Positions 11,508-23,954 of a stretch of DNA of 64,000 nt are shown one piece after another. Positions within the stretch are counted from its first letter, which is position 1. Every line of letters starts with the position of its first letter. The translations under genes were made by a program, and so were the position numbers. A model generated the notes under the pieces. That model was not told the origin of the DNA. It saw only the letters and a list, made by a program, of their open reading frames with translations, and did not search any database. The DNA is from Datnioides undecimradiatus (lineage: Eukaryota; Chordata; Actinopteri; Lobotiformes; Datnioididae), in assembly GCA_008933995.1 (NCBI GenBank), contig WARS01000071.1, positions 1,437,780-1,501,779 of the forward strand. Direction: 5' to 3'.

Positions 11508-11978
11508 ATAGAAGGAGAAAGATGGCCGACATGACAGCTGCTCCAGATCGCCCCCTGGTGTCTGGCTGCAGCACAGCTCATAAGCCCCGCCCCCTGGTGT
11601 CTGGCTGCAGCACAGCTCATAAGCCCCGCCCCCTGGTGTCTGGCTGCAGCACAGCTCATAAGCCCCGCCTCCTCCATGTCAGCAGATGGTTCCTCATCTC
11701 AGCTCGTTCTCATCACACTGATGTTTGTTCAACTGATCATTTCTCTGATCAGTTTGGGTTGAATCAGTTATTGATGCTGTGAAAAGGGGGCGTGGTGTCA
11801 CGACTGACAGCTAAAGTGGGTGGGACCTCAATAGCATGGCTGAACACCCCCGAGCACTGCTTCACAGACTCCAAGAGACACCCCCAGAGCAAGATGGCGG
11901 CGCCTGTGGGAATATTTTAACTTCCTGTTTGTCACAGTGCGTGGAAGCGGGACGTGTCGGCCATCTTTGTTTACAGTC
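11508..11978 (-). mobile_element. Short inverted-repeat element (MITE-like) with internal 39-bp minisatellite, copy 1
   Basis: The ends are inverted copies of AAAGATGGCCGACA (11518-11531) and TGTCGGCCATCTTT (11955-11968), with partial similarity extending several bases further out. Between them lie three 39-bp units (about 11552-11668), then sequence found again at 49.5 kb and 57.4 kb (ATCAGAGAAATGATCAGTTG and AACAAACATCAG..TGATGAGAACGAGCTG in the element's forward sense). The length of about 460 bp, terminal inverted repeats and absence of coding potential fit a non-autonomous DNA transposon. The superfamily cannot be assigned. A further copy of the end motif at 12070-12083 may mark a second insertion or a tandem end. 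Confidence 0.7.
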
Positions 11979-14900
11979 TTTAAGCACTTGGCATTAGAAA
12001 TTAAAATCTGAGCTCTAACTTGCTTTTTAAAAGTTATTTAGTAGAGATAAAACTATATTTTTATAGAAGTGTCGGCCATCTTTATGTTGACTCAACAAGA
12101 TCCCTATTTTCTTATTAAGTAAACTGGACAACACGGATGTTAATCATTTCTATTTGCTGAACGTTTCAGTGAAGTGACTAAGAGATTATTTTGGTGTAGC
12201 CTCAGACGTTAAAACCTCTTTTGTTCTTTTATTCAGTGACATTTCACAGGTTTTATGTAAATCTGTCTGGCTGCTTGTTTTCCTCTCCATACGTATCGAT
12301 TCCATTTCCACAGCATCGAACTCTTTCTATCTGACCTTGCATCTCTCTCCTCTGACCTGCTGCACCTCCGCTGCCTCCACCACACATTATTAGCAGCCTC
12401 TCTCTCTCTCTCTCTCATTTCCTCTGTTTTTTGTGGGCTCTCTCCCTCTGTTCATCGCTCCATCCCCTTTCCAAACCAGCCTGTTGCTAGGATACACATG
12501 GGGTCCATTCAGCGAAAGCTAACAGCCCTCCACATCCCCTGCTCTTCATCCTCCTCCTCCTCCTCCACCCCTCTTCATCCAATACACTGGGACAGACACA
12601 CATGCACACACACACATGCACACACAGCTCCAGCAGGATAAAGTGTGTGTGTGCAGAGCCGCGAGGAGCAGCAGCAGCCGACCTGCATCACGACAGCCAC
12701 ACACATGCAAACGCACTCTGACACAAATACAGTTTGTGCAGTTAGACAGTAGAAACACACACGTGCATGACAAATTTGCACGCACACACACACACACTCA
12801 CATGCACTTATGCTGGCTAACATAAACACACAAAGCAGCCCAGAAACACACATCTCCTCAGCCCTGAGGTGCAGCACAGTAGGAAAAGCTTCAGTTCCCA
12901 CTTTGGACATCGTGAGACAACAGGCAGCAACACTGACCATCAGTCCAGTGTGTATTAATATTTCATGCATGTGTCACATCAGGAACATCTGAGGTAATAA
13001 CACACCACAAACAGCGTAAAATGACAATGAAACGAGCAGGAAATGTCAAAGTTTCTTCAGTTTGACTTCATACAAACAGATAAACATAAAACGCTGGAAA
13101 ACGACTGCACGGCATCAACAAAGAGCAACAACGGAGAGATGCTGCCTGCAGATTCACTCTGAAGGAAGCTGCGATTCATGAGCAACACAACTGATTTCAG
13201 TCCAGACAAGTTTCTACAGTTAAACACCAACAACCTCTCACATTCCCACAGCTTAAAGCTTAAAAACATGTTGGAAAGACAACGAAACCTGCTCAGTTCA
13301 GACCAGGTAGAAATCAGTTTCTGGTCTCAGAGTGAGAAGCTCTGCAGGTCGAACTCACCACCTGACCAGAGACAAGAGAACTCAACTGCTGTGGGACTTT
13401 TTCAGAAGGAAACATTCACAGATTACCAACACGTCGGCTGATAAAGCGACAGTCTTTGTGCACTGAGCTGATTTTGAATTGATCCGACTGTGCGAAGTGA
13501 AGCTGAGCAACATCGCTTCAAATCAGTCACAATTACTAATAACTTCTCCCTTAATTATGATTAATGAACAATTAATTAAAAAAAGGTAATAAATAATTAA
13601 AAATGTCCACAGACAGATAATCGGCAGATGCTAGAATTTACTGACGCTCTTAAACGCCTCGTGCAGGCTGCTGCTGCTAGTCTTGCTCAAACACACAGCT
13701 TTTGACACCGGAGACACTGGGAAATGTGTTTAGCTGCTGCATCGCAGGTAGTTTTGAATGAGTAAATCACAAATAACCAAGATGAGCAAGACAAAGCTGG
13801 TTAGAAATGTTGGTCTAAATACATTTCTATTGATTACACAGGTGAACAGGACTCTAATGCTGCTTTCTTATACAAATAATATTAAAGAACATATTTTAAT
13901 TCAATATTGTTCACTAAATAACTTTGTAGTGAAATCACTATAATAAATCCTTTTTTTCTTTATTATAATCCTAAAATGCATTAAATAGCGTATCAATGGG
14001 TGCATATCCTGAACATACACGTCTGCACAACAACCTGTGTGAGGTCGGTGATGATCCCGCCTTCGGCCTTCACATTCAGCAGCATGCAGGAGAGGCTGCA
14101 GCTAAATGGGCCATGACATAAACCAACACACTCCCCTCCTCCGCCTCCCCTCATGCATCCATCCATCCATCCATCCACCTGGCTCACTGTGACCTGCTTC
14201 TATCCCTCGCTCTACAGCAGCATCATATCGCTCTGTCCTGCTGCATCGCTCCATCCGTCATCTCTGCTCCGTCTCCATCTCTCTCCACGTTTCACACCAC
14301 GGTCCGAACCCTTGGGCCCAGACGCCTCACATCCTCCATCCTCCCTCCCTGCTAGGCATTTCTCTCCTTCTCTGCCCACAAAGTCCTTCCTTCCCTTCAT
14401 CCCTCACCCTCTGCTCCTCAGGTTGATTCAGATTAAACTGTGGGTGAATGTCCTGTCCTCGTGACCTTGATTACGTCTCTCTGGACGACAGCATTAACTG
14501 AATCAGACGATGTTATGAAAAGAGATTACCCAAACACCACTGTGGTAGGCGTACTGCACTGGTGAGACGGGGGGACAGTTTAGCCTGTTGTTCATCAACT
14601 TTAAGCAAAACCATTTGATGCACGGCTCTACAGACATTTACCGTCAGTGAAATAAACCAATAAAGCTTTAACAAGCTGTGAAATCACATGTTTTACAGCA
14701 GTTTTGCACAGATTCTCTAATTTTCTCAGCTCAGCCCACAGGCCCAGTTTTAATCTGAGACATTTTCACTCTTAAACTGAACCTTTGATGACTTTTATCT
14801 CTTCAACTTTGCCTTTTTTTTAGTGGATGTTAAGCTAAAGTGCCTCAAACCTGCATTCTCTGTAACGTCATCTATGCATCTATAAGCAAATATCCTGATT

Positions 14901-15010
14901 TCTTACTTGATTGTTTGTGGGTTTATGGTCTCAGTCGCTTGTTCCAAGGCTTCTTCAACACAACACGTGTTCATTTTCTCCAATTTAGAGGAAAAACAAA
15001 TGATAATGTA
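11979..15010. other. Unique non-coding DNA
   Basis: Includes CA-rich scraps at 12596-12640 and 12783-12800, a short (CT)n at 12398-12416, a (CCAT)5 at 14155-14176 and a pyrimidine-rich block at 14150-14410. No exon was supported. An open minus-strand patch at about 14030-14110 lacks a pyrimidine tract and was not accepted. Confidence 0.5.
12070..12083. repeat. Extra copy of the MITE terminal motif
   Basis: TGTCGGCCATCTTT occurs again 115 bp beyond the right end of copy 1, in the same orientation as that end. Confidence 0.6.
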
Positions 15011-15019
15011 TGCTTTAGG

Positions 15020-15240
15020 GTGTCATGGCGACCTTTTGATTGACAGGTCGGTACCTCAAGATGCCAGGATGGAGGATCTACGGCAGCTACACCTTCTCCT
15101 CCAAATATGGACACCCCTGTCTCTGTAAAAGCAACATGTCGGTGACCAAAATCCAAAACGTGAAGCATTAAAGCAGTGGTCCACTGATCGATGGGCTCTA
15201 ATATGTATTTTATACAGTTTATGGATTTTCCCCTGTATGG
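15020..15240 (+). repeat. Probable fragment of a common fish interspersed repeat
   Basis: The order GTCATGGCGACC, ATTGACAGGTCGGTACC and then TTTATACAGTTTATGG resembles the end of a widespread teleost repeat that finishes in TATACAGTCTATGG. This rests on memory of the pattern, and the class is not certain. Confidence 0.4.
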
Positions 15241-15889
15241 AACTAACTCAGGAGGAGACGTGCAGCGATAAGAGAGGAAACTGAGATAAATGTCAGTTTT
15301 TTGGGGCATGTCAGAAAATGTGCACATCACTGCTTCAGCTGAGAAACTATAAACCACCATGCATCAGAAAAACAGCATCAAAGCCTGAGATTCACTGATA
15401 AACAGCTGCAGAAGCACAATATTAAACCTGTCCACAGCGCGTCTGCTCCAGTTCAGTGTTTACACACTTCTTTAAGTGTTTTATGTCAACGTTTCAGCAG
15501 CTGACAGACAATTAATCATCTCCAGCCGCTCTATCCTCTGACAGCTCCTTCTCAACACTGTCACGCTGGAGCTTGTCACATCAGAAATACATATCACTAA
15601 TTATGGTTATTAATATTATGATATTAATGATGATCGGGGCCTGGTTTGGGGGACCGGTGGTGTTCCTGAGTCCAGCCTCAGGTGGACTGATCCACATCAG
15701 TTTCATGAGCTTCTGTGTGTAAAAAACACTGATCAGACCAAAAAGATGAGACGAAAGCAATTATTGTGATAACGATAACTGCAATAAGGGTGACGGGTGG
15801 TGACGGTGTATGCTGTTGTGACGGCTGCACACGCACAAACGCAGACGAATCTGAGGAGCAGGGAGCTAATTATCCGGCAGTGTTGGCAG

Positions 15890-16115
15890 CGGGGCAGAGA
15901 AAGGGGCATTGTGGGAAAAGGAGGAAGGGTTTGAACGGGGGGGAGGGATGGGGGAGACGAGGAGGAAAGGTGGGAGGAGGGATGTCTGTGGGGAGATGGT
16001 GAGAATGGAAGAGGAGGGATGCTGGAGGGAGGTGGGATGTGTTTTGGAGGGGGGGAGGTGGAGAAGGGAGAGGAAAGCGCGGAGGGGGAGGAGGGGGAGA
16101 CGTGATAATGAGAAG
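15890..16115 (+). other. G-rich purine tract with quadruplex potential
   Basis: Over about 220 bp the plus strand is mostly A and G, with many runs of three to seven G, for example near 15940, 16050 and 16085. No splice-flanked exon is present. The runs satisfy the usual G3+N1-7 spacing in several places. Confidence 0.7.
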
Positions 16116-16119
16116 CCCA

Positions 16120-19100
16120 TTGTCCCATAAGAACATCTCCCCCCTCCTCTTCCTCCTCCTCCCTCCAGAGACCAGCCTGGTCTACACCATCAGACACACT
16201 GAGAAGGTGAATCCTGCTGAAGCTGTTTCAGCAGCAGCGACAGCGTGTGGACGGGAGCGTTAGCGTCCGTTTGGAGCGACAGCTAGCCGCGACTTCAGCG
16301 CGTCCTGACCCGACAGAGGCGGCCTGTGAGAGCTGAGCTGTGTGTTGTGTGACGTGTTGCTGCCACAGGTCAGAGATGTGCAGCTATGAACCGTTTGGTT
16401 TCTGATCTTTTAGAGACGCTGAGCTACGGTTTCTGTCCTCCACAGCAACAAACTCTGCACGGCTCCTCTCTCCAACGCTCACTCACGTCTCCACAGACGT
16501 CGTCCTGCAGCACAGCAGCTCTCACAGCTGTCTCCAGGTTTCAGACACACACAGACTCTGGTTCATCACGTTAACGCACAATTCTAACAATCTGAGTCTG
16601 TCAGAGACTAAAACAAACACTTTTAGTTGACGAACATTGACCGGGTGCAGTTATTGGACATCGTAGCATGTTTCCTGGGGGTCCAGGTTGAACAATAAAG
16701 TTCCCCTTTCACTCCAACCACCTCCACCAGCGCCTCTCCTGCATTGTTAACATATCTTCCTGTTAAATCCTTATCAAAGACACATCAGGTCCAATTTTAT
16801 GTGGTCAAAGACCCACAAGCAGTTTGCATGCTCAGATCACAATGAATCTTGGTGTTCACTTATATCTAGCACCATCCAGTCAAGACAAAGATGCATTTTA
16901 AAGCCAAGAGTAGCAGATTAACCTCAGCTGCAGGTCTTCAGGCAGTGGGACGAAGCCCAAATCAGCCTGTTCTAACACTGTTAACACAAAACCTTCTTGC
17001 ACTGAGGCTCAAAACATGACACGTGACATAAGGATTAGGTGCAACTTAATGTCACGGTTCTCTTTTTAGTGATATTAGCGTCTTTCGTCTTTTAACTGAC
17101 AAACAGGTCAGTTTTAACAGCTGCTATTTGCACTGTCTGTTGCTAAAACTGGATGAAACTGTCTCTTTGATTCCTTCTTCAGAAGCTGCTTTGCTGAGGT
17201 ATCATTGCCCCTGAATCAGGTCTGATTATGATTGGTTGATGCAGTGGAAAGCAGGCTGTACTGAGCCAATCAATCATCTTTGTGGGGCAGGGGGAGGGCG
17301 TGGCCTGTTGTATGCCGACCTGATCAGTGCAGTGATTACCCAGCTGCTGGAGATGTGCACAGGATGTAGATTCATGGAGACAGAAAGAAAAACTGTTTGA
17401 CATAGTTTTTGATACATTTGACTTGGAAACTGTAGTTTTTATTTATAAAAAGCTGCAAACCTCCTGTTAAAGTGTGAGTTATGTGTCAAACAGCACAAGT
17501 TGTGCAGGCTGAGCGCGTTATTTGATTCACTGTGTGAAGAAACCGGGTTGTTTGGCTTTTACCGATCACAACACAACTGCAGAAACTTCAGTGAACTCGT
17601 TACCAACCGAGCAGATTAAACTCCACCGCTGCTTTTCGGAGCTGTTTATTTCAGCGCGTAGACGGATCCTGACAGCGTGGGAGGAGACTTTTCATTTCTT
17701 AATGCTTCTCTTGTTGAACTCGACTGACGACAGAGTAAACTGCCCTTCGCTCCTCGGTTCACAGCAGCTTCATTCTCGGCTGCAGGAAACTCATTTCAGC
17801 GCACAATGAAACAAAGTGTCTCGACAAGTCATCTGGCGTCGCTTTCGACCTTCAAATCGTATTTGTCCTAAATGTAATTAAAACTCTTAACAAACACAGA
17901 GACCCCGTGTGTCAGGGTGCAGCTCCTGAGCTTTGCTGTCTGCAAATAAAGGATCAGCAAAGATCAGAGAGCGGCTGATTCTTGGTGTTTTGGTCTGTGG
18001 AAACAGCTTTTAATCATATAAAAAATGCAGAAAACGTCAAAACGTGACCCACAAACTCAATAAAATGTTTATATTTGTCGCATTAGTGATTTTCAAATAC
18101 TGTTTGCACATGTTTGCATGCACACAGGCATCTGTGTTAAAGGCTCTGTTTGACTGATTCGACTGACAGTTGCAGGTAGACGAACAGCTGTGATGAAGCG
18201 GAGGCTACAGGAGCTGACACACCCATTAATGACATAATAACCTTTAAACATTAATATATGTCACGTGGTCACTAATAAGATTGTGTTTAACTGCGTTGAC
18301 TCATAATATAAACAGTCATTCACCCATATCTCCAGAAGCCTGGTTGCCAGGTTTGAGTCCACTGTTAAAAGCGTGATCACGTCCTGGTTCATGTAGAAAT
18401 ACAAACGATGACGTGGGCGATCATTCACATTCAGTACGTATGTATGTTCAACCTTTACACAGCAAACCTTTGATCTGATGCGGCAGGAAAAGGAAAAGGA
18501 AAAGTGTCATTTTGCTCTGTTCAAATGTCGCAATAATAATAATAATAATAGTAATAATAATAATAATATTCAGCCTAGACTGAAACCAAAACCGATAAAT
18601 TCAATCTAAGTTAATTAATTTTATTGCTTTCCCACTGAAACGTCTCAAAATGTCGGTTAAAAGCCGATCGGACTAGTTTCATTGGACTGAACTGAACTGA
18701 CGAATCTGTGAATGAACCAACACTTGGCTGATCTCAGTCACACGGCGCTGTCAGCAGCAATAACCCGCCAGGAGCGCAGGCAGCAGAGCAGCGACACAGG
18801 CCGCTGGCCGTCTGCTGCGGGACAGAAAGTACCAATATGACAACGCAAACATGAAACTCACACCTATCAGAGCCGTCTAACACTCGTCCCTCGCACATTA
18901 GCAGGAGCCGCTCGCCGGGGTTTGACTCAGTTCTCGTTTCCTAAAGCAGAAAAAAGTGAAATCAAGTAAAGAAGCAGGTGAATTTCAAATCGAGACGTAT
19001 TTAATATGTGAAATCTGCAGAGAGACGTCTGAACTGAGCTACAATCAGAGACACAGGAGAGTAACGCAGCTTCTAAATGTCAGGTGCTGAGAGATAACTG

Positions 19101-19540
19101 GTGCAAGTGTTGAACTGAGGCGGTTGAAACAACGAAGGAAACTGAAACTGTGGTTCAGAGTGAAGTGTGTGTAACAGTGAAAGTAACTGGTGGGACGGCA
19201 GCTCAACCTTCAGTCGAAGAGTCAAAGTGTTGCTTGACGTGTCTATGTGATGCATTCAAGATGTAATCAGTAAGATCCCTGTGTTGGTCGTGCTCCTGAA
19301 CGCAGCACGGTAACAGGCATGCAGCAGGTGCGTGATTGGCGCCTGTGTTACAAGCTTTTCTGTGACCATATGAAAGTGTGTTTGCACGGGATCAAACTTA
19401 AGCACGAAGCAAACATCAAACAGCTACGACTCTGACACTCTGAGCGTCTTTGCTGCGTTTCACTCTTTGTTCCCTGCCTTCACACACGTTTGCAGCAACA
19501 GATTAAAAAACAATCCTCTCTTCTTGGGTTTTTACACATA
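16120..19540. other. Unique non-coding DNA
   Basis: No exon was recognised. A (AAT)n run lies at 18534-18570. A GC-richer patch occurs at 18760-18930. Open frames at 17179-17403 and 17522-17809 show no family resemblance. Confidence 0.5.
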
Positions 19541-19544
19541 ATTA

Positions 19545-19775
19545 CACAAAGCGGGAGCAGGGTGTGTTTTTGGAAGTTGGAACTGTTCATAATCTCGGAG
19601 GGCCGACTGTGACTGACTGGTCTCATTAATTATGCCTGGTGGCTGGTGTTAATATGCCAGGCTGCCTTTCAGGTGGGAGAGGGGAGTGATGAGAGGGAGG
19701 AGAAGGTCAGGCGAGGAGGAGGAGGGATGAAGGTGGAAATTGAAGCCTTGCAGTCTAATTAAGACTGGTGTTAAT
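19545..19775. other. Candidate conserved non-coding element
   Basis: Non-repetitive block with several TAAT/ATTA homeodomain-type cores (CTCATTAATTATGCC, GTCTAATTAAGACTGG). It lacks coding signal, and its composition resembles deeply conserved vertebrate enhancers. This is inference from composition only. Confidence 0.3.
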
Positions 19776-20775
19776 TTCTTTTCACCATTGCTGCGGCCAA
19801 AAGGAGCTGTTCACCATGGCAACAGGAGCGCACCGATGGGGGAAGTGAGCCGAGGGCTGTCTGAAAATACACGGTGCGTGTGCGCGTTGCAAAAAAATAC
19901 CAGCGCCATTTCAAACTCAAGGTAACCGACCGAAAGGTGTTTCAGTGATCCAGTCTCCGGCAGCGCTTCACCACAGCGGGGTTTCCACGTTTGACCCAAA
20001 TAAAATGAACCATCGCCATCAGCGGCCAAGTGTTTCACAGAGTCCCTCCTCCTGCTGCAGCCATTTGCCAATTAGCAGCTAGTTTGTCTCCGTTTATCCT
20101 CCGATTTTTATGGTTTGCCACAAAAACCGAACGCTTGCACGGCCTTCTGCATGATATACGGTGTGTTAAAACTTTTTAAACATGCAGGATTAATTAAATA
20201 AATGTGCAAACACAGATCGGGCAAAAGATCTGAATGATCGGCTACAGAAACAACCATCAAGCACTTAAAAATAAGTAATTTTAGTTAAATTAAACAGTTT
20301 TTGACACAAATCAAAATATTCACAACAAACAGCAAAGGTAGTTGATGAATCTGAATCTGCTTTAACTGACATTTTTAATATCTGCAACACTTTTGTCACA
20401 TGTTATTGTGTATATTCCAACCCCCTCAAATGAATGTAAAACGCTTCAAACTGAAAGAGCAAAGTGGAAAACATGTATTCATGTCAAAGTTTATTACTTT
20501 TAATTAGTCCGGGGTTCGCAGCGAGTGACAGAGTTCATTATTTTGAACACAAAGGAGCTCAGACGCCGTATCTGCAGCGCGGAGAACAAGCTGTGTTTAC
20601 TGCTAAATCTTTGAAGGCATGGCAACCGACTAAATTCAGCCTCAGCAATTAAGAGTTTGAGCGTGATTCGTGCGAGTGATCACGTTCTGCTGTCGCCTTC
20701 CTACTCGAGCAATTAAAGGAGAAAAGTTTTTTTTCCCATTTTCAAACTTTTTCTTACTTTGTTTGCTGGAGACAG
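19776..20775. other. Unique non-coding DNA
   Basis: No exon or recognised repeat. A short open frame at 20464-20652 has no recognisable relatives or splice context. Confidence 0.45.
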
Positions 20776-20777
20776 AA

Positions 20778-20779
<2 letters not shown>

Positions 20780-20825
<46 letters not shown>
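20780..20825. repeat. (TG)23 microsatellite
   Basis: Pure 46-bp TG array. Confidence 0.95.
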
Positions 20826-20826
<1 letters not shown>

Positions 20827-20945
20827 ACAGGCCTAATGTCACAATACTGCAGATGTGGATATCATGTTAAGGCGACTAAAAGCGGAGGTGGTGAGTCTGT
20901 GCAGGTGTCATCAGACATGGCTTTGTCTTCTGCGTATGTGTGCAC

Positions 20946-20953
20946 GTGTGTGT

Positions 20954-20991
<38 letters not shown>
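20946..20991. repeat. (GT)n microsatellite
   Basis: About 46 bp of GT with one CT interruption, followed 30 bp later by a short CA array, so complementary arms are again close together. Confidence 0.93.
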
Positions 20992-20993
<2 letters not shown>

Positions 20994-21127
20994 ATGGCAG
21001 CTATTTCTCACTATTTAACACAAACACAAACACACACACACACACATCCTCTCACTCATTACAAACTTTACATCTCCTCATGAAACTGTTCAAAGAGGAC
21101 CAGGAGGCAATGACAGGAAAACAATAT

Positions 21128-21240
21128 GAGGAACAACACAGCTGCAACTAATGACTGATGTAAATATCTGATCATTTTCTGGATCAATCAGTTAATTGAT
21201 TAATTAGAAAGTTTCTGAAAAGAGTGAAAAAATCTCAGAA
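21128..21240 (+). repeat. Fragment of an abundant teleost interspersed repeat
   Basis: The sequence AGCTGCAACTAATGACTGAT is followed by TCTGGATCAATCAGTTAATTGATTAATTAGAAAGT. This is a degraded form of a very common fish repeat that starts GCTGCAACTAATGATTATT and carries repeated GATTAAT motifs. Its class is uncertain to me. Confidence 0.55.
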
Positions 21241-21917
21241 ATGTAGTTTTTGTATGCTACAAAGCAGAGAAAGGGAAGGGAGTTTCATACTTCTGTTTTT
21301 CTGCATAATTCTCTCCATGTCATTTCGCTGCATCTGTAAACAACGTGCTGACAACAGGAAACATTAACCGTCAATTATGAAGTGACAGCGATTAAATACC
21401 AAAAACAAATCGTCACTGACTCGAGGTCAGAAACGGTGATGAAACGTCAATCACATATTGTCGTCGTCTCCAGGTGAGACAAAGACGGCAGGGTGGTGTG
21501 TTTTTATACTTTTACTGACATGTTATAACAGTTTACATCTGTAAAAGCATAATTTATAAGCATATTTATATTAATTAAGCATAATTTATATTGATTTATT
21601 TAAAGAAACTGGTTCAATTCTGCACATTAGATCCCATCTTTCTCCTGTTTCCACATGTCCAGCTGTCAAATAAAGGCAAAACATACTGTGAATATAAAAG
21701 AAATAAATAAAAATATGAAAATATATCTCATATTTAGTTTTATAACAATTATTTTATGTGTTTACACACATAGACATGAATCTGGGGGCGGGAACAGGAA
21801 GAGAGAACACGCAGCAGAGTTCACGTGAACGAATGAGACGCCGTTTACAAACACCTTGTCCAGGCTCGAATGGACCTGCTGCACTTTGTGTTCAAGTGCT
21901 TCTGTAACATGTCTATG

Positions 21918-21919
<2 letters not shown>

Positions 21920-21972
<53 letters not shown>
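21920..21972. repeat. (AC)26 microsatellite
   Basis: Pure 53-bp AC array followed by a short ACGC run. Confidence 0.95.
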
Positions 21973-21976
<4 letters not shown>

Positions 21977-22116
21977 GCACGCGGACTGAAGACTGAACCT
22001 GTCACACCTGGATTACACACAACCGCCCCATACAGTGACACTAAACAGAGACGTTACACACATGGTATTATTCTGTGGAACGAGCCTTTAATGGAGTTTC
22101 CAGCTTCTTCTTATCC

Positions 22117-22440
22117 CACACACACACACACACAGACACACACACACACACTCTCTCTTTGGACTCTCAGTAACATAATTACACCACCAGTCAACAACAT
22201 ACAGCTGCTCAGCAAGAGCCTTTGTACACACTTCTACACACACACACACACAGATACACACACTCTGTCGCCTTCTGTCCTCGAGCAGCGACACACACTC
22301 TCAAACAGTGGGGGTCTGCCTCCATTGTGCTCCAAGACATCTGACACTTGCACTGATCCACCAAACAAAGACATCTAGCTGAATGTGTGTGTGTGTGTGT
22401 GTGTGTGTACATGTGTGTGTCCACCACACACACACACAGA
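22117..22440. repeat. CA and GT short arrays
   Basis: CA at 22117-22151, CA at 22235-22262, GT at 22384-22408 and CA at 22424-22438, interrupted by unique spacers. Confidence 0.88.
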
Positions 22441-23795
22441 AGTGCAAACAACAACAAAGCTGCAGCAGTCTGCAGACACAACCATCATCTGCGACCGCTG
22501 CGCGTCCTCTGGCAGAGTGTCAACCTGCTGGAGTTCACCGTGTTTCCTGCAGCTCAGGTTGAGTTGTTGAGATGTTTTGGAGGAAAACAAACAACAAACA
22601 AGTGAAAACAACAGGAAAGACACAACCAGCAGACGGGGACGCCACAGAATCGTCTGTCCAGAGGCCAAGAAATACCATGTGATGGAAGAAACGAACAGAA
22701 CAGGCACAGAAAAGCCACCTGACGATTGTAACACACCTGTACAGCTCTGCTCAGCCTGAGATCAACGAGGATCCATCGACGAGCGCAAAGATTAGCTTAT
22801 TTTGTTTATTATTAATTATAATGTAAACAATTAAAAACACTCTGTTTACATGTGATGAAACACCAACCAACAACCAGAAACACAAACATAAACTGACATA
22901 AGTAAAATCTAACCTGACAACTCCTCTGTGCAGGTGTGTAACAACAACGAAAACAACAACAACAACAACAAACTAATAAAAATGAAATAGCAGCACAAAC
23001 TACTACTATCAGGTACATTGAGCTAATGAGGTAACTGACATATTACACAGAGATTAAAGCATAAAAGCATCTCTCTGCAGGACCACAGTGTTGCTTTCTC
23101 TGCAGGCTGCAGGGTGAACATGCACGCTTTAAACATCAATGCACACACAAAGGGTTAAAATGTGAATTAATCAGTTAAAATCACTTTTAAAAGGCTGTGA
23201 TTTGTGATTTTAAGGCTGATTTTGGATAAACAGCTGTAGCCTGGGACATAAACCGAGCAAAGAGGCAAACTTCTCGTGCTGAGGGACACAAACAGTAAAG
23301 TTTCCTGTGGGAAGGTTGACGAAGGGTCACGTTACCCAGCAGGCACTGCTGCTCAGAGATGTTCAAGATATTCTGCAAAAGCCTGCGCTGTCACCGGAGC
23401 AGCTCCACCACGTTTTCTCTCGAAGACATCACAGACGTGAGCTTTAGCTTCTCTATTGTTTTGCAGCGGTTTTGCCCGCTGCTTCACCCAAGATCTGGCC
23501 CTCGCATAACCTCTGGCACAGATGAACAGTTGCTTACTCACATACACACACACACACACAGGCCTATGATAGGTTAGGGTCAAAGGGAGGGTAGGACACA
23601 CACACAAACACACACACACCAGAGTCAGATCAATTCCTGTCAATTTAGGGGTTTTATAATGACAGAAGAAGGGATTCTTTGAGATTGTAGAGATCGCTGA
23701 GGCCTGATAGAGGGGGCCACCCCAATTAAACAGTCCGTCCTACAACAGACACACACAAGCTATCAGACCCCCAGCTGCACAGGACAGTGCTCTTA
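22441..23795. other. Non-coding stretch, small simple repeats only
   Basis: Contains an (AAC)n run at 22939-22972 and short CA patches near 23543-23560 and 23596-23620. No exon was recognised. Confidence 0.5.

Positions 23796-23798
<3 letters not shown>

Positions 23799-23838
<40 letters not shown>
23799..23838. repeat. (TG)20 microsatellite
   Basis: Pure TG array; a CA array at 23920-23943 follows 80 bp later as its complement. Confidence 0.95.
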
Positions 23839-23840
<2 letters not shown>

Positions 23841-23920
23841 AGCCATCCTTCCCTCCTCCAGTTCTCATGATTCTACATTGGGACAAATTGTCTCTGTCGT
23901 CGCTAATAGAGGACAGACAG

Positions 23921-23943
<23 letters not shown>

Positions 23944-23954
<11 letters not shown>

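Noticed and set aside
14030..14112. Possible minus-strand exon reading NVKAEGGIITDLTQ before a gt
   Set aside because: No pyrimidine tract before the putative acceptor and no family recognised.
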